64,000 nucleotides of DNA, from the NCBI GenBank assembly GCA_000687975.1, contig JIAB01000001.1, positions 1,116,001 through 1,180,000 of the forward strand. Reading direction: 5' to 3'. A model generated the notes under the pieces. That model was not told the origin of the DNA and made no database searches. It was given only the letters and a program-made list of their open reading frames with translations. The position numbers and the translations under genes are program-made. This document shows positions 26,934 to 35,383 of this stretch, one piece after another (positions within the stretch are counted from its first letter, which is position 1; each line of letters starts with the position of its first letter). Origin of the DNA: Lachnospiraceae bacterium AC2031 (lineage in GTDB: Bacteria > Bacillota > Clostridia > Lachnospirales > Lachnospiraceae).

Positions 26934-27662
26934 CTACAGTTCAAGGATATAACCTGTACCCCAGATAGTTTTGATAAATTCAGGATTATTAGGATCGTTT
27001 TCCATCTTCTCACGAAGCTTTCTGATATGCACATTCAATGTACCATCCGAATAAAATGCATCTCCCCAAACTTCATCAAAGAGAGTATCCTTTGTTACTA
27101 TGGTATTCTTATGTGCGTAAAGACACTTAAGAAGCGCAAATTCTTTAGCTTTAAGACTTATTCTTTCACCTCTCAGGATCACTGACATTGTAGGTTCATC
27201 CAGGCTCATAATATCTGACTTTGAATTAGACTCACCTGATGCATCTGCCCCCGAACCACTTAGTTTCGAATCACTACTATCTAAAGCCTGATTCAACTGT
27301 TCCACACGTTTCAGATTAACCTTTACCTTAGCAAGAAGAACCGAAAGACTATAAGGCTTCTTAATGTAGTCATCTCCACCAATACTAAGTGCAATAAGTA
27401 CATCATCGTCGCTCTGACGAGCACTGATAAAAAGGATCGGAAGCTGATACTCTTCCCTAACCTTCTTACATACCTCAAATCCAGAGCCATCTCCCAGATT
27501 AATATCCAGCAGGATGAGGTCCACGCTATTCTCCTTTAGAAAATCAAAACAAGACTGAGCCGAATCAACGTACTCAGTCTTTACGTCAAACATATTGAAA
27601 TACTCAGCCGTCATCTTGGCGAGTTCTACCTCATCATCTACTATCAAGCAATTATAATGCAT
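26934..27662 (-). CDS. OmpR/PhoB-family response regulator of the ABC exporter module
   Basis: This 242-residue regulator has D53 in LILLDINLGDGSG, the Thr/Ser switch in ILFISARQ and Lys in YIKKPYSL. The C-terminal winged helix contains LKAKEFALLKCLYAHKN and a recognition helix in LNVHIRKLREKM, ending GTGYILEL. A Ser/Gly/Asp-rich linker (about 130-155, LDSSDSKLSGSGADASGES) is longer than usual. GAAGGGG lies before the ATG. A terminator at 27676-27714 precedes it, so it can be expressed separately from the ABC genes. Confidence 0.9.
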   Translation of the reverse strand: MHYNCLIVDDEVELAKMTAEYFNMFDVKTEYVDSAQSCFDFLKENSVDLILLDINLGDGSGFEVCKKVREEYQLPILFISARQSDDDVLIALSIGGDDYIKKPYSLSVLLAKVKVNLKRVEQLNQALDSSDSKLSGSGADASGESNSKSDIMSLDEPTMSVILRGERISLKAKEFALLKCLYAHKNTIVTKDTLFDEVWGDAFYSDGTLNVHIRKLREKMENDPNNPEFIKTIWGTGYILEL

Positions 27663-27675
27663 AATATGTCCCCTT

Positions 27676-27714
27676 CAAAAATGTGACAGTCAAGAGAAAT
27701 CTCAACTGTCACAT
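27676..27714 (-). terminator. intrinsic terminator between ABC permease and regulator genes
   Basis: ATGTGACAGT pairs with ACTGTCACAT over 34 nt, followed on the minus strand by TTTTT. It lies after the permease stop (27768) and just before the ribosome site of the response regulator. Confidence 0.75.
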
Positions 27715-27767
27715 CATATTTTACTACATATTAAGTATTTTTTAAACTATCTCTATTCTCTGGAAGA

Positions 27768-30182
27768 TTACTCTTCTGTGATCATTTCGATTGGAATAAG
27801 TCTTCTTACCTTAAGTCCTGCCAACGCTGATGAGAGTATCGCAATACCAACAATACCAGCTACTGTAATAAGCATATAGTATACAGGTATTTCAAATGGA
27901 ACGCTTTTTATAACGAAGAGCGCAAATGCTGCACGACAACCTGCACTTCCAACAAGCGGCGAAAGCAGTGATCCAATCAATGCTCCAACAAGAACAGCAG
28001 GCATATTTGAAAGCATTATCTGGGAGATAAGGTTAGCGCTTGTCTGTCCAAGTGCCTTACTGATTCCCATACCACGCCACTCACGGCTGATCTTTGCACG
28101 GATTACAAGGGATTCAACAAAGACTACAACTAGTATTGTTACCACCACGATGATCACACATATAAGCTTCATAGACATTCCAAGAGAATCAACTGTTGAA
28201 GCCATCTGCTTGTTATAATCCTGGCTACTAAAGCTTAAATCTTCATCTTTCTCTAAACTCTTTAAGCCATCAACAAACTCATCATAGGTTGTTCCATCAT
28301 TTGTTGTAACATAATACTGATATGGAAGTCCTCCAGAAAAAATCTTCTTAGAGCCTTCAATAGTCATGAGGATTGTACGGCCCATTCTCTCCATTCTCTG
28401 ATTTGTTCCAACGATTATATAATCCGCCTCATCCTCGGCATACTTTATTGAGATTATATCGCCAATCTTTACTCCTAAATCTTCAGCAACTCCTGAACTG
28501 ATCATAATCTCATTTTCCTTCTCAGGATATCTTCCATCCAGAAGGAAGGTATTAGTTGAATTATCTACATCATCATAAATATATGTAAATATTGACTGTT
28601 CCTTATCACCATACTTTGCAGTAAGATCAGTTCCTGCAACTACGAGAACATTTTCAACACCATCAATACTCTCTAAGTACTCTGACGTCTTCTTGTAATC
28701 AGTGCTCTTGTCATCATCGTCTACAAGGGCTGTACACATCTCAAATCCAAACATGTCCAGCATACTGTCTGGTGACTTACCAAAGTTTTCCAGCATTCCA
28801 AATCCAGCCATTGTTGATATAGCAAGAATCGCAACTATAAGCACCATTACGAGATTTCTACCAAATCCGCCAAATGTATCCTTAAGTGACATAACAAGTG
28901 ATATAGGAAGCGGTGTATTTTCAAATGAGAAGAAATTCTTTCTAAAGTTATGTGTTGATATTCCTCCTCTAAGTGCATCAAGTACAGTAATCTTTTTATA
29001 AGTTCCGCTTATTAATCTTGCTACTATTCCCATAGTTGCTACAACACCGATCACTGTCACTACTGCCAGCATCCAGTTAATTGGCTGATTCCAGGTAAGC
29101 CCTAAAACAAGACTTACAATATCACCAAAGTTGCTAAATGTTGCAATTCCAGTTCCAATTCCAATAAGGCTTCCTACAAGTCCAACAAGAACAATCTGAA
29201 GTGTAAGAGCCCATCTAAGTTCTTTAACTGTGTATCCACTAGCTTCCAGGATACCTGTGTTCTTCATATTTTTCTGAATAAAAGTCTTAATGCTAAATGA
29301 AATTATTACGATAGCTATAACAAGTATAAGTACGGCAAACATTAAGATAATAGCCATTACTATAATAGGGATAAACTGAGATCCTCCTCTCATCATCTGC
29401 CAGTTGGCAAGTAAATAACTAGGATATACTTTTTCTGGGTTCTCCTTCTGAGCCTCAGCAAGTCCTGCTTTATAGTCTTCTCCTATCTCACCCTCAATAT
29501 CTGTAGTATTGATTTCTCCTGATTCAAGTTTTGACTCATCAACAAGTCCCTTATGTGCTATCAAGGATTGAACAATATTTGAATGATCTTCTACCAGCTC
29601 ATCTATCATATTCTGAGAAAGATTTATGCTATATATTGTAAGATTCATAGTATTACAGAAGTATGGATCTTCAAGATAGCCAACAACTGTAAAATCATAG
29701 ATATCATCATCCAGCTTCAGCTGTATAACATCACCCTCTGAAAACTTTCCCTGCATATTTAGTGGAAGAAGTATTTCATCATCCTTATATGTTCTGTCAG
29801 GTCTTTCTACATTCATTATGGTCTTCTTAGTATCGAAGTTTTCTGCCATGAATGTGTAGTCCATAAAGTCCTTATCGCCTTTTTTTCTATACTTAGCAAA
29901 TATACGATAAGCAGGTGTCTGTTCATACTCTATAATCTCGTCGTGGTCATTAAATGCCTTTTCAGCTGCTTCTACCTCTTCATCGCTTGCACCTGCGTAG
30001 AGAAGAATGTGTGCACCATTAATTTCCTCAAATTTATCATTTAATACATTAGTGATTCCTGTAAGAGCAGATGCACAATCAAAGATAAGAAAGGCTGCAA
30101 GGAAAGTGAGAATGAGAAATGTGATCATATCACCTTTCTGCTTCTTCATATTATTTTTTGCAATTACAAATAATTTATACAT
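27768..30182 (-). CDS. FtsX-type ABC transporter permease
   Basis: This 804-residue permease has a first helix near residues 16-38, a large outer domain, three helices (about 265-400), and a second copy of the pattern ending in three C-terminal helices. This is the double FtsX layout of MacB/BceB-related exporters. It begins MYKLFVIAKNNMKKQKG at ATG 30182, preceded by a perfect AAGGAG; the frame is open upstream to 30359 but that part reads through a hairpin and the ATPase gene end. Its partner ATPase lies just upstream, with a 9-bp perfect stem-loop between them. Substrate unknown; antimicrobial peptide or lipid-linked cargo is typical of the family. Confidence 0.85.
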   Translation of the reverse strand: MYKLFVIAKNNMKKQKGDMITFLILTFLAAFLIFDCASALTGITNVLNDKFEEINGAHILLYAGASDEEVEAAEKAFNDHDEIIEYEQTPAYRIFAKYRKKGDKDFMDYTFMAENFDTKKTIMNVERPDRTYKDDEILLPLNMQGKFSEGDVIQLKLDDDIYDFTVVGYLEDPYFCNTMNLTIYSINLSQNMIDELVEDHSNIVQSLIAHKGLVDESKLESGEINTTDIEGEIGEDYKAGLAEAQKENPEKVYPSYLLANWQMMRGGSQFIPIIVMAIILMFAVLILVIAIVIISFSIKTFIQKNMKNTGILEASGYTVKELRWALTLQIVLVGLVGSLIGIGTGIATFSNFGDIVSLVLGLTWNQPINWMLAVVTVIGVVATMGIVARLISGTYKKITVLDALRGGISTHNFRKNFFSFENTPLPISLVMSLKDTFGGFGRNLVMVLIVAILAISTMAGFGMLENFGKSPDSMLDMFGFEMCTALVDDDDKSTDYKKTSEYLESIDGVENVLVVAGTDLTAKYGDKEQSIFTYIYDDVDNSTNTFLLDGRYPEKENEIMISSGVAEDLGVKIGDIISIKYAEDEADYIIVGTNQRMERMGRTILMTIEGSKKIFSGGLPYQYYVTTNDGTTYDEFVDGLKSLEKDEDLSFSSQDYNKQMASTVDSLGMSMKLICVIIVVVTILVVVFVESLVIRAKISREWRGMGISKALGQTSANLISQIMLSNMPAVLVGALIGSLLSPLVGSAGCRAAFALFVIKSVPFEIPVYYMLITVAGIVGIAILSSALAGLKVRRLIPIEMITEE

Positions 30183-30215
30183 AGTGTTTCTCCTTATTCC
30201 GGTCGCTTCGCTCCT

Positions 30216-30236
30216 CACGATTGCTTTGCAATCGTG
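30216..30236. other. perfect stem-loop between ABC ATPase and permease
   Basis: CACGATTGC and GCAATCGTG form a 9-bp stem with a 3-nt loop. There is no T tract after it on the minus strand, so it is more likely an mRNA processing or stability element than a terminator. Confidence 0.5.
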
Positions 30237-30240
30237 GCCC

Positions 30241-31077
30241 TTACCATCCCATCTCCTGTAAGAAGTCTTTAAGCTTGCGGTGACGCTCGATTGCTTCCTC
30301 CTGATGTGGATTTGACTCATCCTTGTAGTCTCCAAGATATGGTCCAAGATCCAGCTCATCTGCTATAACACCATCTGCAAGGTAGATTATACGATTACCT
30401 CTCTCTGCAGCTTTTACTGTATGTGTAACCATTACTATGCTCTGTCCCTGGTTGTTAAGATCTGTCATGATATCCAGAACATTTGTTGTATTCTGTGAGT
30501 TAAGAGCTCCTGTTGGCTCATCAGCGAAGAGGACTTCTGGATCATTTATAACTCCTCTTACTACAGCAACTCTCTGCTGCATACCACCGGAAAGCTGTGT
30601 TGGGAATTTTTTGTAATCACTATGTCCGATCTCAACCTTTTCAAGCAGATCCTTCGCCTTACTTGCAAGAGCCTTGCGGTCCTTTGTTCGAAGTAAACCG
30701 CTTACCATTACGTTATCAAGTGCGCTCATAGAGTCATTCAAGTAGTTCTGCTGGAATACGAAACCTGCATGATATCTTCTGAAGAGTGCCAGCTTATCAT
30801 TGCTGAACTTTGATATCTCGATTCCATCTCCATTCTTAGATCTCAGCTTCTTATTTTCTTCCTCTACGTAATATGTGATAGAACCAAGAGTTGGTCTGTC
30901 CATTCCTGAAAGTGCATATAACAGTGTACTCTTTCCTGATCCGGAGTTTCCCATAACTACTGTGAAATCACCCTTATATACGCTGAGGTTCAGATTCTTC
31001 AGAACGTGCTGCTGAACTGACTCATTAGAAAATGTTTTTGATAAATCCTTTGCCGTGAGTATTGCCTCTTTATTCAT
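30241..31077 (-). CDS. ABC transporter ATP-binding protein (MacB/LolD type)
   Basis: This 278-residue ATPase begins MNKEAILTAKDLSKTF. Walker A is GNSGSGKST at residues 43-51, the Q-loop lies in VFQQNYLN, the signature is LSGGMQQRVAV and Walker B is EVLFADEPTGALNS. A 40-residue C-terminal tail beyond the core has no recognised motif. ATG 31077 is chosen because AGGAGAAG lies about 5 nt upstream, although the frame is open to 31173. It drives the FtsX permease downstream and precedes a two-component system. Confidence 0.9.
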   Translation of the reverse strand: MNKEAILTAKDLSKTFSNESVQQHVLKNLNLSVYKGDFTVVMGNSGSGKSTLLYALSGMDRPTLGSITYYVEEENKKLRSKNGDGIEISKFSNDKLALFRRYHAGFVFQQNYLNDSMSALDNVMVSGLLRTKDRKALASKAKDLLEKVEIGHSDYKKFPTQLSGGMQQRVAVVRGVINDPEVLFADEPTGALNSQNTTNVLDIMTDLNNQGQSIVMVTHTVKAAERGNRIIYLADGVIADELDLGPYLGDYKDESNPHQEEAIERHRKLKDFLQEMGW

Positions 31078-31123
31078 TCTTCTTCTCCTATTCTTATTAC
31101 ATTCACTCTGTCTTTTTCTATGT

Positions 31124-31184
31124 AAAAAAGACTTCCATGTACTGTTGTTGATGTTAATATACAACAACCTCACATGGAAGTCTT
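31124..31184 (-). terminator. intrinsic terminator of the surface-protein island (copy A)
   Basis: AAGACTTCCATGT pairs with ACATGGAAGTCTT; inside, GTTGTTG pairs with CAACAAC. TTTTTT follows on the minus strand. It lies after the first wall-binding gene. The element plus about 30 bp of flank (to about 31215) matches the terminator at 39769, nearly base for base. Confidence 0.85.
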
Positions 31185-31231
31185 AAAATGATTCTTCTAT
31201 ATTCCTTAATTAATTCTTAATCGCCGATTTA

Positions 31232-32902
31232 TTAATTATTTGCCATGTAACCGCTTGCTTCGAAGTAGTAGCACTTACCGTTGATCCAAAGCCACTGGGA
31301 TGTTGGATACCAGCCTGATGAGTCCTCGTACCACCAGCCGGCGAAATCGCAGCACCAATGACCACCGTAGTAGTCTTCTACCCAGGCTCCATCTGAACCG
31401 AGCCAGTAACCGTCTCGGTATTCGCTGTAGTCCATGTAGCCTGTATCCAGGAAGTAGTACCATTTGCCATCTATCTTCTGCCACTGGGACTGTGGATACC
31501 AGCCCAGGGTATCTTCTACCCACCAACCGGTGGAATTGCATTTCCATGAAAGAATTCCTTCGTAGTCGCAAACACCGTCGGAGTTATACCATCTGCCATC
31601 TACCCATTCGTTGCAGTACTTCTGTGTATTATCGTTGTTCCCGTCATTACCTGCGTTTCCTGTATTACCGTCATTGCCGGAGTTATTTCCACCTACGTTT
31701 CCTGCACTTCCATCATTACCGGAGTTATCTCCGCCGCCATTACTATATCCGCCGCCGCCATTTCCTCCAGAATTGTTTCCACCATTATTACTTCCACTAT
31801 CATCACCGCCATTACTTACAGTGTCTTTACTTAGAACAACAGTATTTACTTCATTTCCGTCTGCATCAGCAATATAGTCATACGCACCGTTACTCTGGAT
31901 AGATCCTCCTTCCGGTGTTGAGACATAACAGCTCTCCCCTAGCTTTATGCCATTCTCCGGAGTTTTGATCGGACATTTCATAGATGATAAGGAAAGAGTT
32001 CCACCATTAAATGCAAAAGATTCACAGAAAAATACATTTTCATCTATATCTAAACTGTCATCTAAGGCAAAAGAACTGTTTCCACCATTTATCGTTATGT
32101 TCTTTGCAATAGTAATGCTGGAAGTATTACAGGATATATTACTGTTATCTATATTTATATCCCTGTTTAGCATATTACTATGATCTGTATATCTATCAGA
32201 ATTTGAAATACCTGCAAATATACTACATTCATCAATACGTACACTACTTCCACTTATTGATACATCTTTGCTACAGTAGAAACAAGTTCCAACCTTTTTC
32301 ACATTTATATTTGCATTTTTTACTGAAATATTTCCAGAAGGACTATATAAAAGATAACTACTGCCATCTCCCAGGTTATCTATAGATCCGCCTTTTACAT
32401 ATATCCCATCAGGTGCGGATATTCCATAACTATAAAAGTCCTGGCCGAAAGTAACATTTGCTTCAGAATATATATTTTTATCCGAACTAATCCTTCCATC
32501 ATCTCCATTGATCTTAATGTTTACATCCTTTTCGAGATAGAGTGATCCATCACAATCAATATAGTGATCATACCTATAAAGTCTATCACCTATAGTAAGG
32601 GTTTTTGTTCCCGAAATAGTCAGATCCACTGCGCAATCTAACTTAAAGTATTCTGCATCAACATCCATGATCAGATTTACCTTCTGAACACGATTGGTAA
32701 AGTTTATGTCACAGTTATTATTGAATCTTAAACGGCCATCATGAACGTAGAGACGATTATCTGATAATTCAGATGCTTTGATCACAAGAACTCCCGATTC
32801 GGCAGCCTCCACAACCTTTGCATTTCCCATTGGAATCATGCCAAGCACTAAGATAATGCTTAGTACAAACGATAGACAGCATTTTAAAATAGTTTTTTTC
32901 AT
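31232..32902 (-). CDS. secreted cell-wall-binding repeat protein, paralogue 1
   Basis: This 556-residue protein has a signal peptide (KKTILKCCLSFVLSIILVLG...), a beta-rich domain (about 40-365) with helix-like turns (SGTKTLTIG, SEANVTFGQ, KNANINVKK, SGSSVRIDE) suggesting a parallel beta-helix, a Gly/Asn/Ser linker, and a Trp/Tyr-rich tail (about 445-556). The tail has two wall-binding-type motifs with WYPQSQWQKIDGKWYYF and WYPTSQWLWINGKCYYF, like choline-binding repeats. No sortase motif is seen. ATG 32902 has AAAGG 8 nt upstream; a GTG further up is unlikely. It ends the island transcript and is followed by terminator copy A. The tail is nearly identical to paralogues 2 and 3. Confidence 0.82.
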   Translation of the reverse strand: MKKTILKCCLSFVLSIILVLGMIPMGNAKVVEAAESGVLVIKASELSDNRLYVHDGRLRFNNNCDINFTNRVQKVNLIMDVDAEYFKLDCAVDLTISGTKTLTIGDRLYRYDHYIDCDGSLYLEKDVNIKINGDDGRISSDKNIYSEANVTFGQDFYSYGISAPDGIYVKGGSIDNLGDGSSYLLYSPSGNISVKNANINVKKVGTCFYCSKDVSISGSSVRIDECSIFAGISNSDRYTDHSNMLNRDINIDNSNISCNTSSITIAKNITINGGNSSFALDDSLDIDENVFFCESFAFNGGTLSLSSMKCPIKTPENGIKLGESCYVSTPEGGSIQSNGAYDYIADADGNEVNTVVLSKDTVSNGGDDSGSNNGGNNSGGNGGGGYSNGGGDNSGNDGSAGNVGGNNSGNDGNTGNAGNDGNNDNTQKYCNEWVDGRWYNSDGVCDYEGILSWKCNSTGWWVEDTLGWYPQSQWQKIDGKWYYFLDTGYMDYSEYRDGYWLGSDGAWVEDYYGGHWCCDFAGWWYEDSSGWYPTSQWLWINGKCYYFEASGYMANN

Positions 32903-32926
32903 TATTATTGCCTTTCTTTTCACTAT

Positions 32927-33475
32927 CTATTTTCTTGATTTTTTTATTGAATAGTTTTCTATAATACTAAGTACCGCACAGCTAATGCCCGCCACAATAA
33001 GGATTAAGAACACTAAAAATATTACATTTCCGAAATGACTACATATCTGTTTTCTGATTATTATAAGGCATACTCCCCATACGATATCAAAAAACAAAAC
33101 AACATATGAAGTAATAAGCATCAGTATATTATCCGGGATTTCCTTTGACGGCTTAAGGCTTATTACATTCAGCGTCAATGATATTATAAAAAATGGAATT
33201 GCTGTAATACCAAACTTCGCTGCAGCACCAAAGAAATCAGGATCAAAAACTTCTGTTATCCATATGACAAAAAGTGTACATAAACCCAGAATAAACCAAA
33301 ACAAAAAATAAAGAATCCCTAAAACGCTTGGGATACCCGCCACAAGAATTGATACCAGATTCAGTATAAAGCATATTTTATAAGGATTAGGAACATGTTT
33401 AATTTTGGGTAAGTCATTCATACGATATATACTGTCATAACCATTAACGCTACTAAAGTTATCCATATTATTCAT
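32927..33475 (-). CDS. small multi-helix membrane protein
   Basis: I do not recognise this 182-residue protein. It has a hydrophilic N-terminal 30 residues, about five hydrophobic helices, and a basic C-terminus (YSIKKSRK). AGGAAAG precedes the ATG by 7 nt. It lies 26 nt behind the DUF3137-like gene and 24 nt before paralogue 1, so it belongs to the island operon. No counterpart exists beside paralogues 2 and 3. Confidence 0.7.
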   Translation of the reverse strand: MNNMDNFSSVNGYDSIYRMNDLPKIKHVPNPYKICFILNLVSILVAGIPSVLGILYFLFWFILGLCTLFVIWITEVFDPDFFGAAAKFGITAIPFFIISLTLNVISLKPSKEIPDNILMLITSYVVLFFDIVWGVCLIIIRKQICSHFGNVIFLVFLILIVAGISCAVLSIIENYSIKKSRK

Positions 33476-33501
33476 AATAATCTTTCCTACTCAAATCATT
33501 C

Positions 33502-34476
33502 TTATAATAAGACAGCGAAAAAGGTGTCTAACATCTTGGAAGTAACATTCATATATTCGTCAGTCAATTGATATATCTGATGCCTATCAAGAGGTGCTTC
33601 GTAAGCCCTGTCAAATGGGCTGTCAAGATTATTGATAGCCACACTAACAATCCCCTGATTTATACATATAGTAAAATCTGAAAAATAATTTTTTATATTC
33701 GCTATTTCAGCCATAAGTTGAGGGGTAAGCAGATTATAAGCATCTTGAGGATTTGAAGCATATATAAAAAAATCTCTATTAAATAAATCATTTATTATAA
33801 CCTGCTTTCCATCAAAGCTAGTAAATACTGAATGAGGAAATGTTTTTGTTGTGATACTTACTGAATTAATATTCTGTAATCGTGGACTTGTAAAAAGTAA
33901 AACGCGCCCATTAAAAGGATATCGTGGTTTAAGACGTCTTAAGCTCCATTTATAGTATCCATATGGATTCTTCCAACTATAAGTATATTTAATATGCATT
34001 TGAACACTGGACTGCTCATAGGGAACTCCTTTATATGTTCCTCTTATATAATCCTCAGAATTATAAAACGCAAGTCGTCGAGGTGTTATAACTGGGTTTC
34101 CAAAAAGCGTTCTTAAGATCACATGATAATTTTTTATTTCATTAAGATTAAATCTGTTTTGACTTATATATTCAGGTCCACCATATCTCTCATATATGTA
34201 TGAATTAACAATGCTTTCTCTTAGTTCTTTGTCGAATTCACTAACCTGTTTTATTAAACTTAAATCCACGTTATATTTCGGAATACTTGATATAACTATT
34301 ATCAGGAAAAATATAAAAGACACCAGATTCAAATATATAGAAGGAACAAATAACAAGATTATGAAGATAAACGCACAAACTGAGATCACTATCACTATAC
34401 GATATATATTAAAATATAATAGTGACCTTTTGACCTCCTGTCTTTTGTTCTCTAATAACCTTATACTTTCATCCAT
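33502..34476 (-). CDS. DUF3137-like membrane protein, copy 1
   Basis: This 324-residue protein has two adjacent N-terminal helices (about 22-65), then a soluble domain. Conserved blocks with copy 2 at 37009 are MDESIRLL, YERYGGPEYISQN, EDYIRGTYKGV, RVLLFTSPRLQNINSV and a C-terminal YNLLTPQLMAEI..IKNYF. The pattern resembles DUF3137, whose function is unknown. Its start codon overlaps the end of a 31-bp repeat that is otherwise the 3' end of paralogue 2. GAGGAT in that repeat is its only ribosome site. It is one half of a duplicated pair: wall-binding protein followed by this membrane protein. Confidence 0.7.
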   Translation of the reverse strand: MDESIRLLENKRQEVKRSLLYFNIYRIVIVISVCAFIFIILLFVPSIYLNLVSFIFFLIIVISSIPKYNVDLSLIKQVSEFDKELRESIVNSYIYERYGGPEYISQNRFNLNEIKNYHVILRTLFGNPVITPRRLAFYNSEDYIRGTYKGVPYEQSSVQMHIKYTYSWKNPYGYYKWSLRRLKPRYPFNGRVLLFTSPRLQNINSVSITTKTFPHSVFTSFDGKQVIINDLFNRDFFIYASNPQDAYNLLTPQLMAEIANIKNYFSDFTICINQGIVSVAINNLDSPFDRAYEAPLDRHQIYQLTDEYMNVTSKMLDTFFAVLL

Positions 34477-34505
34477 AAAAATCTTTAATCCTCAAATAAA
34501 TAACC
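34475..34505. repeat. 31-bp direct repeat, copy B
   Basis: ATAAAAATCTTTAATCCTCA plus AATAAATAACC is identical to 35353-35383. In that other copy it covers the last codons and stop (YLFED) of paralogue 2. Here it is non-coding and ends in the start codon of the DUF3137-like gene. Confidence 0.9.
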
Positions 34506-34521
34506 AAAAAATTAAATGAGA

Positions 34522-35334
34522 TCATTCTCTGAAGCTGTTAGTTACTGCATAATCAGCCGCGTCATTAACCAGCTGTTTTCCAGCATCCGAACAATCCTGT
34601 GTCATAACGGATAAAAATCCAGGAGTTGTATCGAATCTGCTGTCACTGCTGTAATCCAACAAAAAATAATAACAAGAAAAATAAACTGTGATATCCATAT
34701 CAGAATTTTCTGCGTGAGCAGTACCTGTCCTTTTAATATAGCTTTCTCCGTTGATTTCAACGTTTTCTTCAGTTTCAAGATTAAATATAACTTTATCGTG
34801 TAAAAAAAATGGAGCATCATGCTTTTGGGGGTCAACTCCCGGGGCACTATCTATACATTCGATAAAATCATATTCTAAGTAGTCCGGTACGGTATCCAGC
34901 GTATACTCCATATGGTCTGCTGCCATCCAGTCCGGAACATCCTCCACCCAATCACCGGTATCTTCAATAAAATAATATATATTATCATTTTCATCGGTGT
35001 ATTTGCGGAATTGGAAACCAGAGGCATTCCACTCATGATCGAATATGCCCGGGCATTTGAAATATAAATTAGAGAGATCAGCTCTCCGATCCATTGGTTC
35101 CAAATCACTCTTAAGACTGTCAGGATAACCATAAGAGCCTTCCTGTTGAGAAGCCTCATCTGTATCTTCAGATGTTGTCTCTTCAACCTCTTCTGAACCG
35201 TTTGAATTAACATCTACCGCAGTTGTTCCTTCAGTAGTTGCGGAGGAGTTCGTAGTCGTTTCGTTGCTTCCGCATCCTGAAAGCAAAAGAAGTGCAGCAA
35301 GAGTTAATGATATCAATTTATTATTTTTTTTCAT
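34522..35334 (-). CDS. lipoprotein of unknown function
   Basis: This 270-residue protein has a lipoprotein signal with lipobox LLSGC at about residues 17-21, then a Thr/Ser/Glu-rich spacer (about 22-65). The folded part has no recognised motif; it is acidic and rich in Asp, Trp and Tyr. It follows paralogue 2 by 28 nt, with AAGG as ribosome site. It is flanked by the 31-bp direct repeats, and has no copy at the other wall-binding genes, so it looks inserted in the duplicated module. An outer-surface, membrane-tethered location is inferred. Confidence 0.75.
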   Translation of the reverse strand: MKKNNKLISLTLAALLLLSGCGSNETTTNSSATTEGTTAVDVNSNGSEEVEETTSEDTDEASQQEGSYGYPDSLKSDLEPMDRRADLSNLYFKCPGIFDHEWNASGFQFRKYTDENDNIYYFIEDTGDWVEDVPDWMAADHMEYTLDTVPDYLEYDFIECIDSAPGVDPQKHDAPFFLHDKVIFNLETEENVEINGESYIKRTGTAHAENSDMDITVYFSCYYFLLDYSSDSRFDTTPGFLSVMTQDCSDAGKQLVNDAADYAVTNSFRE

Positions 35335-35352
35335 TTATTTAGTATCCTTTCT

Positions 35353-35383
35353 ATAAAAATCTTTAATCCTCAAATAAATAACC
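35353..35383. repeat. 31-bp direct repeat, copy A (3' end of paralogue 2)
   Basis: This is the intact copy and contains the stop codon of paralogue 2 at 35363. Together with 34475-34505 it brackets the lipoprotein gene. Confidence 0.9.

Noticed and set aside
27768-30359. Longer permease start at 30359
   Set aside because: The first 59 codons run through the ATPase 3' end and the intergenic hairpin; MYKLFVIAKNN at 30182 has a perfect AAGGAG.
25689-31077. Bacteriocin or lantibiotic immunity cluster
   Set aside because: ABC plus two-component genes are compatible with it, but no precursor peptide or modification enzyme was found near either module.
31300-31902. Plus-strand open frame of 200 codons over the tail and linker of paralogue 1, with similar ones at 35431-35979 and 38014-38715
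   Set aside because: They are antisense to repeated Gly/Asn/Trp coding sequence, have Cys/His/Arg-rich unnatural composition, and lack ribosome sites.
34475-35383. Insertion sequence bounded by direct repeats
   Set aside because: No transposase and no terminal inverted repeats; the bounded gene is a lipoprotein. Treated as a recombination duplication.
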